This document shows positions 50,733-62,494 of a stretch of 64,000 bases of DNA, piece by piece (the stretch's first letter is position 1; every line of letters starts with the position of its first letter). Both the position numbers and the translations under genes were made by a program. Where the stretch lies: NCBI GenBank assembly GCA_016869025.1, contig VGFA01000012.1, forward strand, positions 1 to 64,000, given 5' to 3'. The notes beneath the pieces were generated by a model. It did not search any database. It saw nothing but the letters and a program-made list of their open reading frames with translations, and had not been told where the DNA came from. The DNA comes from Armatimonadota bacterium (GTDB taxonomy: Bacteria; Sysuimicrobiota; Sysuimicrobiia; Sysuimicrobiales; Humicultoraceae).

Positions 50733-52307
50733 TCAAACGACCGCGGGCTCGCGGTACTCGCCGTAGACACCCCGGAACACGTCGCAGATCTCGCCCAGCG
50801 TGGCGTAGGCCTTCACGCACTCGAGAACGTGCTCCATCGTGTCATCGTGTCCTTCCGCGGCCCTCCGCAGCGCGCTCAGGCAGAGTTCCACCCTTGCCCC
50901 GTCCCGTGTAGAACGCACCTCCCGTGTGCGCGAGACCTGCCTGGGCTCCACCTCTGGATCTATGCGCAGGATCGGGATTGCCGGTTCCTGCGCGGCCGCG
51001 AACTCATTCACGCCCACGATGATCCGCTCGCCGCGCTCGACCTGCATCTGGAACCGGTACGAGGCCTCGGCGATCTCGCGTTGCGGGTACCCCGCCTCCA
51101 CCGCGGCCACCATCCCGCCCAGATCGTCAATCTTGCGAATATACTCCCAGGCCGCCTCTTCGACCTGGCTGGTGAGCGTCTCAACGAAGTACGATCCCCC
51201 CAGCGGGTCCACCGTGGCGGTCACGCCGCTCTCGTGCGCCAGGATCTGCTGGGTGCGCAGGGCGACGGTCACCGCCTCCTCGGTCGGCAGCGCATAGGTC
51301 TCGTCCATCGAGTTTGTGTGAAGCGACTGCGTGCCGCCCAGCACGGCGGCCAGCGCCTGGAGCGCGACACGGGCGATGTTGTTCATCGGCTGCTGGGCAG
51401 TCAGGGAGACGCCCGCGGTCTGGGCGTGGGTGCGCAGCCACCACGACCTGGGTTCCTTCGAGCCGAACCTCTCGCGCATGATCCTTGCCCACATCCGGCG
51501 TGCCGCCCGGAACTTGGCGATCTCCTCGAAGAAGTCGTTGTGCACATCGAAGAAGAACGACAGCCGGGGCGCGAAGGCGTCCACATCGAGACCGGCGGCC
51601 ATGCCTGCCTCAACGTAGGCGATGCCGTCGGCCAGGGTGAAGGCCAGTTCCTGCACAGCGGTGCTTCCGGCTTCTCGGATGTGGTACCCGCTGATGCTGA
51701 TGACGTTCCAGCGAGGCAGCTCCCTTGTCCCGAAGGCGAGCATGTCCTGGATCAGCCGCAGGCTCGGGCGTGGGGGGATGATCCACTCCTTCTGCGCGAT
51801 GAACTCTTTGAGCATGTCGGTCTGCGTCGTCCCGCCCAGCCTGTCGCGGGGGATGCCCTGCCTGTCTGCCATGGCAACGTACATCGCCAGCAGGACGTTG
51901 GCCGGGGCATTGATCGTCATCGAGGCCGTCACCCGATCCAGAGGGATGCCCTTGAAGAGCACCTCCATGTCCGCAAGCGAGTCAACGGCCACACCTTCGC
52001 GACCCACCTCGCCCAGCGCCCGGGGGTGGTCCGAGTCATACCCCATCAGGGTCGGCATGTCGAACGCGACCGAGAGTCCGGTCTGCCCGTGCTCCAGGAG
52101 GTAGTGGAATCGCCTGTTGGTGTCCTCTGCCGCGCCGAACCCGGCGAACTGTCGCATCGTCCACAGCCGGCCTCGGTACATCGTGGGGTGAATGCCGCGG
52201 GTGTAGGGATACTCACCGGGTCTGCCCGGGCTCGCCGCCTCGGGCAATCCGGCCAGATCGTCCGCGGTGTATGCCGCCTTGACCGGGATCCCTGAGAGGG
52301 TCTCCAT
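50733..52307 (-). CDS. mcmA1: acyl-CoA mutase large subunit (methylmalonyl-CoA mutase family)
   Basis: 524-aa TIM-barrel catalytic subunit of a B12-dependent carbon-skeleton mutase. [54 protein letters not shown] and [15 protein letters not shown] are family signatures. The substrate-determining aromatic residue reads Phe (RQFAGFG, F54) where methylmalonyl-CoA mutase has Tyr, while the partner Arg (PSLRLI, R184) is kept. The substrate may therefore not be methylmalonyl-CoA. ATG at 52307 overlaps the preceding stop (TGATG). Confidence 0.88.
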   Translation of the reverse strand: METLSGIPVKAAYTADDLAGLPEAASPGRPGEYPYTRGIHPTMYRGRLWTMRQFAGFGAAEDTNRRFHYLLEHGQTGLSVAFDMPTLMGYDSDHPRALGEVGREGVAVDSLADMEVLFKGIPLDRVTASMTINAPANVLLAMYVAMADRQGIPRDRLGGTTQTDMLKEFIAQKEWIIPPRPSLRLIQDMLAFGTRELPRWNVISISGYHIREAGSTAVQELAFTLADGIAYVEAGMAAGLDVDAFAPRLSFFFDVHNDFFEEIAKFRAARRMWARIMRERFGSKEPRSWWLRTHAQTAGVSLTAQQPMNNIARVALQALAAVLGGTQSLHTNSMDETYALPTEEAVTVALRTQQILAHESGVTATVDPLGGSYFVETLTSQVEEAAWEYIRKIDDLGGMVAAVEAGYPQREIAEASYRFQMQVERGERIIVGVNEFAAAQEPAIPILRIDPEVEPRQVSRTREVRSTRDGARVELCLSALRRAAEGHDDTMEHVLECVKAYATLGEICDVFRGVYGEYREPAVV

Positions 52308-54295
52308 CAGCGGCTCCCGCCGATGCTCCGGTCCAGCAGCTCCACGACGTCCAGCGGCCGGACGGCCGCCTCGCGCGCCGCGACCCCGTCCTCGATCATC
52401 AGCATGCAGAACGGGCAGGCCGTGGCAACGATCTGCGCCCCCGAGGCCACCGCCTGATCGGTGCGCGCGTGGTTGATCCTCTGGCCGGTTCGGTCCTCGG
52501 ACCAGTAGAGCCCTCCGCCGGCGCCGCAGCAGAATCCATTCTCGCGGCAGCGGGACATCTCCACGGCCCGCACGCCGGGAATCGCGCGAAGCACGCGGCG
52601 CGGGGCATCATACTCGCCGTTGTGGCGCCCCAGATAGCAGGGATCGTGGAAGGTGACCATGGAGTCCATCGGTGCCGTGGGCGCGATGCGCCCTGTCTCC
52701 ACCAGGTGCGAGAGCAGTTGTGCGTGGTGCCAGACCTCGTACCGGCCGCCCATCTGCGGGTATGTGTGCTTGAAGGTATTGTAGCAGTGCGGGCATACGG
52801 TGACGATCTTCTTCACCGCGTACCGTTCCAGCGTATCTATGTTCTGCCGTGCAAGTGTTTGGAATAGGTACTCGTTGCCCATCGCGCGCGCCGGATCCCC
52901 TGTGCAGGTCTCCTCGTCGCCCAGGACGGCCAGATCCACGCCGGCGGCTTGCAGCACCCGCACCAGCGCCCGCAATGTCGAGTGGTTCCTCTCGTTCAGG
53001 GCCGCGGCGCAGCCCACCCACAGCAGCCACTCGGCACACTCCCCGCGCGGCAGCGATTTCACGTCAATGCCGGCCGTCCAGGCAGTGCGCGCGATTCCGG
53101 CACCTCGGAAGGGATGTCCCCTGGCTTCCAGGCTGCGCAGCGCCTCCCCCATCAGGTCGGGTACGACCGCCTCCTCCATGGCCAGGTACCGCCGCATCTC
53201 AACTATCTTGGGCACGTGCTCGATGAACACAGGGCACGCTTCCATGCAGCCCAGGCAGGTGGTGCATCCCCACAACGACTCTGCCTGCACGACCCCACCG
53301 GCCAGGACCGGGCCCGAGGCCCCGCCGGCGCGCGCCATCTCATCGCGCAGGTCCAGGACCACCTGCATCGGGGACAGGAGTTTGCCTGTGTTGTTGGCAG
53401 GGCAGACGGCCGTGCAACGGCCGCACTCAGTGCAGACGTCCAGGTCGAGGAGGTCCTTCCACGTTAGGTCCGAAAACGTGGACGCGCCGAAGCGCTCGAC
53501 CTTGTCGAAGTCCACGAAGCGCGGGCTGCCCGCGTCTGCCAACGGGCGCAGGTAGACGTTCACCGGAGCCAGCAGCAGGTGAAAGAGCTTGGAGCGCGGG
53601 ATATAGGCGATGAAGACCATTGACAGCGCGAAGTGGACCCACCACAGGATCGCGTGGCTGCCCCGAATCGCTGATGAGCTCATCCCCGCAACGCCGACCA
53701 GGATCGAGATCTGGAATCCCACCGGCGACCAGTACCCCCACGGATCAGCCGTCCCGGCGATGCGCAGTCCCTCGATCAGGAAACCGGTGACGAGAATCGC
53801 CCCCAGGAGCCAGAGGATCACACCGTCGGAAAGGATCCCGCGCCGCAGCCGCGGCGACCTGACAACGTAGCGCATCACCAGCGCCGCGGCCACGCCGGCG
53901 GTCGCTGCCGCGCCCATCAGATCCAAGGCCAGCGACTGGAAGTACAGGTAGAACGAACCCCGCATGATCCTCAGCCCCAGGTCTGCCTGGATCAGAACCA
54001 CGATTGTCCCGACCAGCAGGAACGCGAAGCCCCAGAACAGGGCCAGGTGGTAGATCCCGGGAACGCGGTCGGCAAGCAGCCGTCCGTGGGCAGCCACGTG
54101 GACCAGGACCGAGCGCAGGCGCGGCCAGATGGGCGTAAGACGGTCCACCGGCTGGCCCCTCCGCCACATGCGGAAGTGCTGGTAGATGCCGTGGACGAAG
54201 GCGGCCACCGCAACCGCGGCCAGCAGGTACATGATGATCACGCCGACAGGAGGGATGTTCCAGTAGATCTCGCGCGTTGGGGCCAACAGGTCCAT
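52307..54295 (-). CDS. membrane Fe-S oxidoreductase (ETF:quinone type, HdrD/NarI-like)
   Basis: 662 aa. The N-terminal third has about five to six membrane helices of NarI type (quinone and haem side). Then two 4Fe-4S motifs ([29 protein letters not shown]) and two CCG domains ([23 protein letters not shown]). This architecture matches the ETF:menaquinone oxidoreductases (EMO) found beside etfAB and acyl-CoA dehydrogenases. It should move electrons from ETF into the quinone pool. It lies 34 bp after etfA. Confidence 0.88.
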   Translation of the reverse strand: MDLLAPTREIYWNIPPVGVIIMYLLAAVAVAAFVHGIYQHFRMWRRGQPVDRLTPIWPRLRSVLVHVAAHGRLLADRVPGIYHLALFWGFAFLLVGTIVVLIQADLGLRIMRGSFYLYFQSLALDLMGAAATAGVAAALVMRYVVRSPRLRRGILSDGVILWLLGAILVTGFLIEGLRIAGTADPWGYWSPVGFQISILVGVAGMSSSAIRGSHAILWWVHFALSMVFIAYIPRSKLFHLLLAPVNVYLRPLADAGSPRFVDFDKVERFGASTFSDLTWKDLLDLDVCTECGRCTAVCPANNTGKLLSPMQVVLDLRDEMARAGGASGPVLAGGVVQAESLWGCTTCLGCMEACPVFIEHVPKIVEMRRYLAMEEAVVPDLMGEALRSLEARGHPFRGAGIARTAWTAGIDVKSLPRGECAEWLLWVGCAAALNERNHSTLRALVRVLQAAGVDLAVLGDEETCTGDPARAMGNEYLFQTLARQNIDTLERYAVKKIVTVCPHCYNTFKHTYPQMGGRYEVWHHAQLLSHLVETGRIAPTAPMDSMVTFHDPCYLGRHNGEYDAPRRVLRAIPGVRAVEMSRCRENGFCCGAGGGLYWSEDRTGQRINHARTDQAVASGAQIVATACPFCMLMIEDGVAAREAAVRPLDVVELLDRSIGGSR

Positions 54296-54329
54296 GGCTC
54301 CAGCCCGACCCAGGCGTAGCCCTCGCGGG

Positions 54330-55313
54330 CTACAGGCCCCTGAGCTCCTTGACCTTGGCGATCAGGGGCGGCACAATCTCCCGGAAGTCGGCGACGATGC
54401 CGAGGTGCGCAACCGAGAAGATCGGCGCCTCCGGGTCCCGGTTGATCGCCACGATCATGCGCGAACCGGACACGCCGGCCACGTGCTGCGTGGCCCCTGA
54501 GATACCCACCGCCACGTACAGGGCCGGACGGATGGTCTTGCCGGTCTGACCCACCTGCCAGCTCAGTGGCACCCACCCGGAGTCCGCGGGCGGGCGGGAC
54601 GCGCCCACAGCCCCTCCCAGCGCAGACGCCAGCTCGCCGAGTTGGGCAAAGCCCTCGGGCCCTCCGATACCGCGCCCGCCACCGATCACAACCTGCGCGT
54701 CCTCCAGGCCCACGTCCGACTGCTCGCGCAGTACCTCGCGCACGCGCGTCGGCAGGTCACCGGGTTCCAGCTCCACGGTCAGGTCCTCCACGGTTCCCGC
54801 CACCGGAGATGGGGCCGGAGCGTCGAGCGACCTGGGCTTCATCGAGAACACCGCGGGCCTGCGGGTCACGGCCATGCTGGCCACGGCCCGCCCGCCGTAG
54901 ACCTGCCGGCGCGCCACAACGGCGCCGTTGTCAGAGGTGAGCTCAAAGCACTCGGTTACAAGGGCCGCACCTAGCCGCCAGGCGAGCCGGACGGCGAGAT
55001 CTCGGCCCATTGTGTCGGCGCTGATGAGCACGACCTCCGGGCGCTCGGTCCGCGCCACCTGTTCGATTGCTCGCAGGTAGGCATCTGACTCCCCTGCGGT
55101 CAGGAGCGGGTGGTCCACCCGGAGCACACGGGCCACGCCGTGCTGGTGCAGTGCCTGGGGCGCATTGACCAGCCCAGGCCCGGTTCCCAGCAGCACAGCG
55201 GTCACGCCCAGGCCGAGCGGTCCACAGATCGCGTGCGCGCCGGCGACGAGTTCGAGACTGGACCGGCTCAGCGTACCTTCAGGCGCAGTGGCAACTACCA
55301 GGATGTCAGGCAT
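54330..55313 (-). CDS. etfA: electron transfer flavoprotein alpha subunit
   Basis: 327 aa. C-terminal FAD domain with VVIGGGRGIGGPEGF, GASRPPADSGWVPLSWQVGQTGKTI and the signature YVAVGISGATQH, and NRDPEAPIFSVAHLGIVAD. N-terminal Rossmann-like domain LLISADTMGRDLAVRLAWRL-type. With EtfB it collects electrons from acyl-CoA dehydrogenases. 16 bp after etfB. Confidence 0.96.
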   Translation of the reverse strand: MPDILVVATAPEGTLSRSSLELVAGAHAICGPLGLGVTAVLLGTGPGLVNAPQALHQHGVARVLRVDHPLLTAGESDAYLRAIEQVARTERPEVVLISADTMGRDLAVRLAWRLGAALVTECFELTSDNGAVVARRQVYGGRAVASMAVTRRPAVFSMKPRSLDAPAPSPVAGTVEDLTVELEPGDLPTRVREVLREQSDVGLEDAQVVIGGGRGIGGPEGFAQLGELASALGGAVGASRPPADSGWVPLSWQVGQTGKTIRPALYVAVGISGATQHVAGVSGSRMIVAINRDPEAPIFSVAHLGIVADFREIVPPLIAKVKELRGL

Positions 55314-55329
55314 CTCTCCGCTCCTCTGA

Positions 55330-56124
55330 TTACAGCAGTTTCTGGTCGCGCAGCCGCTGCGCCAGGGCCGCCACCTGATCGGCCGGCTCGCCGGTCAGGA
55401 ACTCGCAGCGCGACGTGCGTTCGGGCACCACTACCCCGCGCACCTCGACTCCTGCGCCGGGATCGCTGGCAGACGAGCGGGTGAGATCAGCGGGCGACCA
55501 GGCATGAACCGGTTTACGCTTGGCCGCCATAATGTCCTTGACCTTTGGCAGCCGCGGGCGGTTGGAGTCGTCGCTCGTAACCGACAGCACGGCGGGCAGG
55601 CGCACCTCAACGAGATGGTGCCCGTCCTCGACCAGTCGCCTTACCACCGGCGCGCCGTCCCATCTCTCGATGCGGGACACGAAGGTCACGCAGGCGGCGC
55701 CCAGGTCCTCGGCCAGCAGCGGAGCCACCACGCGATCGGCCCAGTCCGCGGACTCGCACCCGGTCAGGATCAGGTCGGCCGGTCCAATCCGCCGGATTGC
55801 CGCGGCGAGCGTCCGGGCCTTCTCCGGTCCTGAGAGTTCAGGAGCCCGCGGATCGTCCACGACGACCGCCTCATCGGCACCCATGGCCAGCGCCAGGCGT
55901 ATCGCCTCGCTCACTGCTTGCTGAGGGCCCAGCGTCAGCACCCTCACCCTGGCTCCCGACGCGTCCTTGAGCTGGAGGGCGACCTCCAGCGCGTTCTCGT
56001 CGTAGGTGGAGATCACCAGCGGGCGCCCCTCGCGCACCTGCCTCTGCGTGCCCGGATCCACGGCGAAGTCCCGTACCGGCAGTTCAGGGTCCACAACCTG
56101 CTTCAAGCATACGACGACGTCCAT
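55330..56124 (-). CDS. etfB: electron transfer flavoprotein beta subunit
   Basis: 264 aa. VVVCLKQVVDPELP at the start, STYDENALEVALQLKD and the conserved GADEAVVVDD; C-terminal PRLPKVKDIMAAKRKPVHAWS. ATG at 56124 has GGGAGG upstream; the longer reading upstream is shadow sequence. 13 bp after the acyl-CoA dehydrogenase. Confidence 0.96.
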   Translation of the reverse strand: MDVVVCLKQVVDPELPVRDFAVDPGTQRQVREGRPLVISTYDENALEVALQLKDASGARVRVLTLGPQQAVSEAIRLALAMGADEAVVVDDPRAPELSGPEKARTLAAAIRRIGPADLILTGCESADWADRVVAPLLAEDLGAACVTFVSRIERWDGAPVVRRLVEDGHHLVEVRLPAVLSVTSDDSNRPRLPKVKDIMAAKRKPVHAWSPADLTRSSASDPGAGVEVRGVVVPERTSRCEFLTGEPADQVAALAQRLRDQKLL

Positions 56125-56137
56125 CACGCCTCCCTGT

Positions 56138-57283
<1,146 letters not shown>

Positions 57284-57343
57284 CCAGCCCTCTCAATCCC
57301 CCATAGGACTGTTCTGCGTGGTGCCCGGCCCCTTCCTGCCCTG

Positions 57344-58192
57344 CTACTGGTACTCGTAGAAGCCGCGCTTGCTCTTCCGTCCCAGCCATCCGGCCAGCAC
57401 CATCTGACGCAGCAACGGCGGGGGCGCGTAGCGGGTGTCCTTGAACTCCGCGAACATCGCCTCGGCGATGTAGTAGGTGGTGTCCAGGCCCACGAAGTCC
57501 AGCAGCGTGAGGGGTCCCATGGGATGGCCCAGCCCGAGCGTGATCGCGGAGTCAATGTCCTCCCGCGAGGCGACGCCCAGCTCGAGTGCGCGGATCGCGT
57601 CCAGCAGGTAGGGTATCAGCAGTCGGTTCACGATGAAGCCCGGCGTGTCCCTGGCCACCACCACGGTCTTGCCCAAAGACTGGGCGAAGCCGCGCATCTC
57701 CTGCACTACCTCCTCGGAGGTGCGAAGTCCCTTCACTATCTCGACGAGCGGCATCACCGGCACCGGGTTGAAGAAGTGCAGCCCAACCACGCGGTCTGCC
57801 CGGCCGGTCGCCGCGGCCATCTCGGTGATCGAGAGCGACGAGGTGTTGCTGGCCAGGACGACCCCTGGCGCCACCAACCGGTCCATTTCGCGAAGGAGCG
57901 CCTTCTTGTCGTCCATCTGCTCCAGGATCGCCTCAACCACCAGTTCTACGCCGGCCAGATCTGCCAGGACCGTGGTCCCCTGGATCCGGCTCAGAGCAGC
58001 ATCGCGTCCGGCCTCGTCCAGCTTGCCGCGCTCGACCGCGCGCTGCAGCGAGCCGCGCAGCCTCTCCATCCCCTTGGCCAGCAGTTCGTCGTTGATCTCG
58101 CGCACGACCACCTCGTACCCGGAACGCGCGGCCACCTCCACGATGCCGACCCCCATCAACCCGCACCCCACCACGCCCACACGACGTATCAT
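57344..58192 (-). CDS. hbd: 3-hydroxybutyryl-CoA dehydrogenase
   Basis: 282 aa. NAD site VGVVGCGLMGVGIVEVAARSGYEVVV, LASNTSSLSITEMA, GLHFFNPVPVMPLVEIVKG (catalytic His/Glu) and PGFIVNRLLIPYLLDA. Oxidises 3-hydroxyacyl-CoA in beta-oxidation, or runs backwards in butyrate formation. No enoyl-CoA hydratase or thiolase is in the window. Confidence 0.94.
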   Translation of the reverse strand: MIRRVGVVGCGLMGVGIVEVAARSGYEVVVREINDELLAKGMERLRGSLQRAVERGKLDEAGRDAALSRIQGTTVLADLAGVELVVEAILEQMDDKKALLREMDRLVAPGVVLASNTSSLSITEMAAATGRADRVVGLHFFNPVPVMPLVEIVKGLRTSEEVVQEMRGFAQSLGKTVVVARDTPGFIVNRLLIPYLLDAIRALELGVASREDIDSAITLGLGHPMGPLTLLDFVGLDTTYYIAEAMFAEFKDTRYAPPPLLRQMVLAGWLGRKSKRGFYEYQ

Positions 58193-58230
58193 CTGCTCCT
58201 CCTCCGTCGGCCGCCGCCGTCAACCTGCGG

Positions 58231-59538
58231 CTACCCTCTGATGACGCCTCGGATCACCGGCTCCTCTGCCGGTGCGCTCTCTGCTATCACGAACGCCGCG
58301 GCCACCTGGCGGGCGGCGGCGAGTCCGGCGTCCTCGGACCTGGCATGGATCGTTGCAAGCGACTCCCCGGCCCTAACACCAGCGCCCACCTGCCGCTCGA
58401 TCACCACACCGACCGCCGGGTCAACTGGCTCGCCCTTGCGTGTTCGCCCGGCTCCCAGTTGCATCGCCGCAAGCCCGACCGCCTCGGCATCAATGCCGGC
58501 CACAACGCCGGAGGCAGGCGCGGGCACCGGCAGCCGGTGGGACGCCGAAGGCAGCCGTCCCGGATCCCCCACTGCCCGTACGTCGCCACCCTGCGCGCGG
58601 ACTAGCGCCTCGAACTTCCGCAGCGCGTCGCCGCTTTGCAGGCGCCGCAGCAGTTCCCCACTGCCTTCCTCGGGCGAGGCCGCCCGTCCTCCCAGCACCA
58701 GCATCCATCCGCCCAGCGCCAGGCAGAGCGCCTCCAGGTCGCCCGGGCCCTCGCCGCGGAGCGTTGCGATCGCCTCGGCTACCTCGAGCGCGTTGCCGAC
58801 CGCCCGGCCCAACGGGTGGTCCATCGCGCTAATCACCGCGACGGTGCGCCGGCCTGCTGCCCGGCCGATCGCGACCATCGCCTCGGCCAGAGTCCGGGCT
58901 TCGGCCTCGGTCTTCGCAAACGCCCCTCGCCCGCACTTCACGTCCAGCAGGATCGCGGACGACCCGGCGGCCAGCTTTTTGGACATGATGCTGGACGCGA
59001 TCAGCGGCACGCTGTCAACCGTAGCGGTGACATCGCGCAGCGCGTAGAGCCGGGCGTCCGCCGGTACCAGCGCGGTGCTCTGCCCGGCTATGGCGCACCC
59101 TATGCGCTCCACCTGCTCCACTAACGCCGCCTCGGAGAGCGTAGTGCTGAACCCGGGGATCGCCTCCAGCTTGTCCAGCGTCCCGCCGGTGTGGCCCAGG
59201 CCGCGCCCTGACAGCTTCGGAACCGGCACCCCTGCCGATGCCACTAGGGGAACCAGCACAAGCGAGGTCTTGTCGCCCACGCCGCCGCTGCTGTGCTTGT
59301 CCACGGCGCGGCCCGCGAGGGATCCCAAGTCGAGCGTCTCACCCGACCGCACCATCGCCCAAGTGAGCGCGGCCGTCTCAGCGGCCGACATACCACGGAA
59401 GTAGACCGCCATCAGGAACGCGGCCATCTGGTAGTCGGGAACCGACCCCGCAACGAAGCCGCCCACGAGCCATGCGATCTCTCCCGCGGAGAGGGCCGCG
59501 CCATCGCGCTTCTTCTGGATCAGATCGTAGGCACGCAC
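58231..59538 (-). CDS. pyrimidine-nucleoside / thymidine phosphorylase
   Basis: 435 aa. Signature SGRGLGHTGGTLDKLEAIPG and phosphate-binding KHSSGGVGDKTSLVL, plus the C-terminal barrel-sandwich domain. Cleaves uridine or thymidine to base and (deoxy)ribose-1-phosphate, which the neighbouring phosphopentomutase converts to the 5-phosphate. 18 bp after pnp. Confidence 0.93.
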   Translation of the reverse strand: MRAYDLIQKKRDGAALSAGEIAWLVGGFVAGSVPDYQMAAFLMAVYFRGMSAAETAALTWAMVRSGETLDLGSLAGRAVDKHSSGGVGDKTSLVLVPLVASAGVPVPKLSGRGLGHTGGTLDKLEAIPGFSTTLSEAALVEQVERIGCAIAGQSTALVPADARLYALRDVTATVDSVPLIASSIMSKKLAAGSSAILLDVKCGRGAFAKTEAEARTLAEAMVAIGRAAGRRTVAVISAMDHPLGRAVGNALEVAEAIATLRGEGPGDLEALCLALGGWMLVLGGRAASPEEGSGELLRRLQSGDALRKFEALVRAQGGDVRAVGDPGRLPSASHRLPVPAPASGVVAGIDAEAVGLAAMQLGAGRTRKGEPVDPAVGVVIERQVGAGVRAGESLATIHARSEDAGLAAARQVAAAFVIAESAPAEEPVIRGVIRG

Positions 59539-59556
59539 GGGATCCGGCGCCTTTCC

Positions 59557-60381
59557 CTACGCGCGCAGGGTCGCGATGATGCGCCTGGTCAGCCGAACGA
59601 ACCTGGGCTCGAGATCACGCGCCACGTTGAGCACCTCCTCGTGCGAGACCTGGTCAACGACCTCGCCTGTGGCCATGTCTGTGATCGCGGTCAGCCCCAG
59701 CACGCGCATCCCGGCATGCCGCGCCACGATTACCTCGTGCACGGTGGACATCCCCACGGCATCCGCCCCCCAGCGGGCCAGCATGCGCAACTCCGCCGGG
59801 GTCTCATAGGACGGTCCGGAGACGCCGACATAGATGCCCTTGCGCAGCGGTATCCCAAGATCGAGGGCCGCGGCCTCAGCGACCGCGATGAGCTCCTTGT
59901 CATACGCGGCGGACATGTCGGGAAACCGCGGACCCAACTCGGCCTCGTTGGGTCCGATCAGCGGGTTGGTGCCCATGAAGTTGATGTGATCGGAAATCAC
60001 CATCAGGTCCCCGGTGTGCCACTGCCGGTTGAGCCCGCCGGCGGCGTTGCTCACCACCAGGATCCGGGCTCCAAGCGCGCGCAGCACGCGCACCGGGAAG
60101 GCAACCTCGGCCATCGTGTGGCCCTCGTAGAAGTGCGCCCGGCCCTGCATCACCGCGACCGCGCGGCCCTCCAGGGTTCCCACAACCAGGCGGCCGGCAT
60201 GCCCTTCAACATTGGGGCGGGGGAAGTGCGGTATCTCGCCGTAGGCCACGACAGCATCGGCGGAGACCTCGTCCGCCAGCGCCCCCAATCCTGATCCCAG
60301 GATGACTGCCACCTCCGGCGTCCTTGCACCCATGCGTACCACCGCCTGCGCCGCTTCTCGCGCGCGAGCCGCCCAGTTCAT
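59557..60381 (-). CDS. punA: purine-nucleoside phosphorylase (trimeric type)
   Basis: 274 aa. VAVILGSGLGALADEV, GRAHFYEGHTMAEVAFPVRVL, VSNAAGGLNRQWHTGDLMVISDHINF and the Glu/Asn base-recognition region GVSGPSYETPAELRML. Phosphorolyses guanosine and inosine. ATG at 60381 overlaps the deoB stop by 4 bp; longer readings are shadow sequence. Confidence 0.95.
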   Translation of the reverse strand: MNWAARAREAAQAVVRMGARTPEVAVILGSGLGALADEVSADAVVAYGEIPHFPRPNVEGHAGRLVVGTLEGRAVAVMQGRAHFYEGHTMAEVAFPVRVLRALGARILVVSNAAGGLNRQWHTGDLMVISDHINFMGTNPLIGPNEAELGPRFPDMSAAYDKELIAVAEAAALDLGIPLRKGIYVGVSGPSYETPAELRMLARWGADAVGMSTVHEVIVARHAGMRVLGLTAITDMATGEVVDQVSHEEVLNVARDLEPRFVRLTRRIIATLRA

Positions 60382-61553
60382 CCTCTTCCCTCCTCCAATA
60401 CCGTCCAGAAACTCTCCCCGGACCCACCCCATGGCACCGCAAAGGCCTCGGCCACGGTGGCTCCCAGGTCTGCGAAGCTCTCCCGCACCCCCAGCCGGAC
60501 GCCCGGGAGCAGGCCCGGCCGCCACGCCAGCAACGGAACCTGTTCGCGCGAATGATCGGTGCTGGGCGTGGTCGGGTCGTTCCCGTGGTCGGCGGTGATC
60601 ACCACCAGGTCGCCCCCTGCGCAAACCCCCAGGATCTCGGGCAGGCGCGCGTCAATCTCCTGGAGGTGCTGCGCGAATCCCTCGCTGTTGTTCCGATGGC
60701 CGTAGACGGTATCCAGTTCCACCAGGTTTGTGAACACCAGCCCGTGCTCAAGCCCCCTGGCCGCGGCGACGGTCTGGGTGATGCCGTCCGCGTCGTCGTG
60801 CGTGTGCACCGAGCGTGCCAGACCGCGTCCGGCGAAGAGGTCCTCGATCTTCCCAACGCCCACAACCGGAATACCCCGATCCGCAAGCGCGTCGAGCACC
60901 GTCGGGCCCACCGGCGGCAGGGAGAAGTCGTGGCGGCGGTCGGTGCGCGCGAACGCGCCGGGAGTGCCCACAAACGGCCGCGCGATTACCCGGCTGACGG
61001 CATGATCGCCCACGAGCAGCCCGCGCGCGATCCGGCACCACTCGTAGAGCTGCTCGACCGGCACCACGGCTTCGTGAGCCGCGATCTGGAACACGCTGTC
61101 GGCCGATGTGTACACGATCGGCGCACCGCTGCGCAGGTGCGCCGGCCCCCAGGTCTCGATGATCTCGGTGCCCGAAGCAGCCACGTTGCCCAGCGTTTCC
61201 CTACCTATCTGCCGCTCAAATGCCCGTATCAGATCTGCGGGAAAGCCCTCTGGATAGGTGGGAAAGGGCCGCCGAACCACCAGCCCGGCCAGCTCCCAGT
61301 GCCCTGTGGTCGAGTCCTTCCCGGCGGCGCGCGCGCGCATGACGCCCGCGGCCGCCTCGTGGTCACCGACAGGGGTCACGCCCGGGATCGCGTCCAGCAC
61401 CCCCAGCCCCAGGCGCTCCAGCACGGGCAGGCGCAATCCGCCGACCGCGCGCGCGGTGTTGACAAGGGTGTTGCTGCCCTCGTCGCCATAGTCGGCCGCG
61501 TCGGGCAGGGCGCCGATCCCGCACCCATCGAGCACGAGGACGACTGCCCTCAT
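60378..61553 (-). CDS. deoB: phosphopentomutase
   Basis: 391 aa. Alkaline-phosphatase-like metal sites in VLDGCGIGALPDA and VVITADHGNDPTTPSTDHSREQVPLL, with the phospho-Thr region GKDSTTGHWELAG. Interconverts (deoxy)ribose-1- and 5-phosphate. Overlaps xerD and pnp by 4 bp each. Confidence 0.95.
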   Translation of the reverse strand: MRAVVLVLDGCGIGALPDAADYGDEGSNTLVNTARAVGGLRLPVLERLGLGVLDAIPGVTPVGDHEAAAGVMRARAAGKDSTTGHWELAGLVVRRPFPTYPEGFPADLIRAFERQIGRETLGNVAASGTEIIETWGPAHLRSGAPIVYTSADSVFQIAAHEAVVPVEQLYEWCRIARGLLVGDHAVSRVIARPFVGTPGAFARTDRRHDFSLPPVGPTVLDALADRGIPVVGVGKIEDLFAGRGLARSVHTHDDADGITQTVAAARGLEHGLVFTNLVELDTVYGHRNNSEGFAQHLQEIDARLPEILGVCAGGDLVVITADHGNDPTTPSTDHSREQVPLLAWRPGLLPGVRLGVRESFADLGATVAEAFAVPWGGSGESFWTVLEEGRG

Positions 61554-62494
61554 CGCGCGGTGCGCCCGATCGTCATCTGGTCGCGCGGATGGGCACGGCG
61601 GTAGGCTTCTCGCAGCCGCGAGCGGGTCAGGTGAGTGTAGATCTGGGTCGTGACGATGCTAGCGTGACCCAGCATCTCCTGCACCGCGCGCAGGTCCGCG
61701 CCGCCGTCGAGCATGTGCGTGGCAAACGAGTGGCGCAGGGTGTGCGGGCCCAACGGCTTCCGGATTCCGGCCCGCGCGGCACAGCCCCGTAACACCGTCC
61801 AAACGCTCTGCCGCGAAAGCCGGCCGCCCCGCCTGTTCAGGAACAGCGCCTTCCTGGCGCGGCTCCCTGCGAGCACCGGGCGCGCCATGGCGAGATAGCG
61901 CCTTATCGCGTTGACCGCCTGCGATCCTATGGGCACGATGCGCTCCTTGGATCCCTTGCCCACGCACCGGACGTACTCCATTGACAGGTGCACATCCCCC
62001 GCATCCAGGGCTACGAGTTCGCTGACCCGCAGCCCGGCCGCGTAGAGAAGCTCCAGGATAGCCCGGTCGCGCAGCGCGGCCGGGCCGTCTCCCTGCGGCT
62101 GGCCCAGTATCCTCTCAACCTCGTCCACGGTCAGTACGGACGGCAGCCGGTGCACGCGTCTTGCCGGTGATAGATCGTGCGCGGGGTCGTCCGCGATCTG
62201 CCCCTCCCTCAACATGAAGGCGGTCCAGCCGCGGAGGGCGGCCAGGCGCCTCGCCACCGTACTCGGCGCGAGCCCCCGCCCGCGCAGTGAAAGCAGGTAC
62301 AGGGTGAGCGCTGAGCGACGCACGGCCGAGGGCTCGGTCACGCCCCGCCGCGCAGCGAAGGCCATGAAATCCCAGAGGTCGCGAGCGTAGGCCTCGACGG
62401 TGTTGCGGGCCAGACCACGCTCGGCCAGCGCGTAGTTCAGGTAGGCCTCGCGGGACGCATCCATGGCCGGGGGCAGGAGTTCATCTCCGCTCAT
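61550..62494 (-). CDS. xerD: tyrosine recombinase XerD/XerC type
   Basis: 314 aa. N-terminal SAM-like core-binding domain, then the catalytic set: Arg in AAGLRVSELVALD, Lys in CVGKGSKERIVPIG, HTLRHSFATHML (H-x-x-R), His in LGHASIVTTQIY and Tyr nucleophile in IYTHLT. Resolves chromosome dimers at dif; no dif site was seen here. xerD beside deoB-pnp is a recurrent Firmicutes arrangement. Confidence 0.94.
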   Translation of the reverse strand: MSGDELLPPAMDASREAYLNYALAERGLARNTVEAYARDLWDFMAFAARRGVTEPSAVRRSALTLYLLSLRGRGLAPSTVARRLAALRGWTAFMLREGQIADDPAHDLSPARRVHRLPSVLTVDEVERILGQPQGDGPAALRDRAILELLYAAGLRVSELVALDAGDVHLSMEYVRCVGKGSKERIVPIGSQAVNAIRRYLAMARPVLAGSRARKALFLNRRGGRLSRQSVWTVLRGCAARAGIRKPLGPHTLRHSFATHMLDGGADLRAVQEMLGHASIVTTQIYTHLTRSRLREAYRRAHPRDQMTIGRTAR

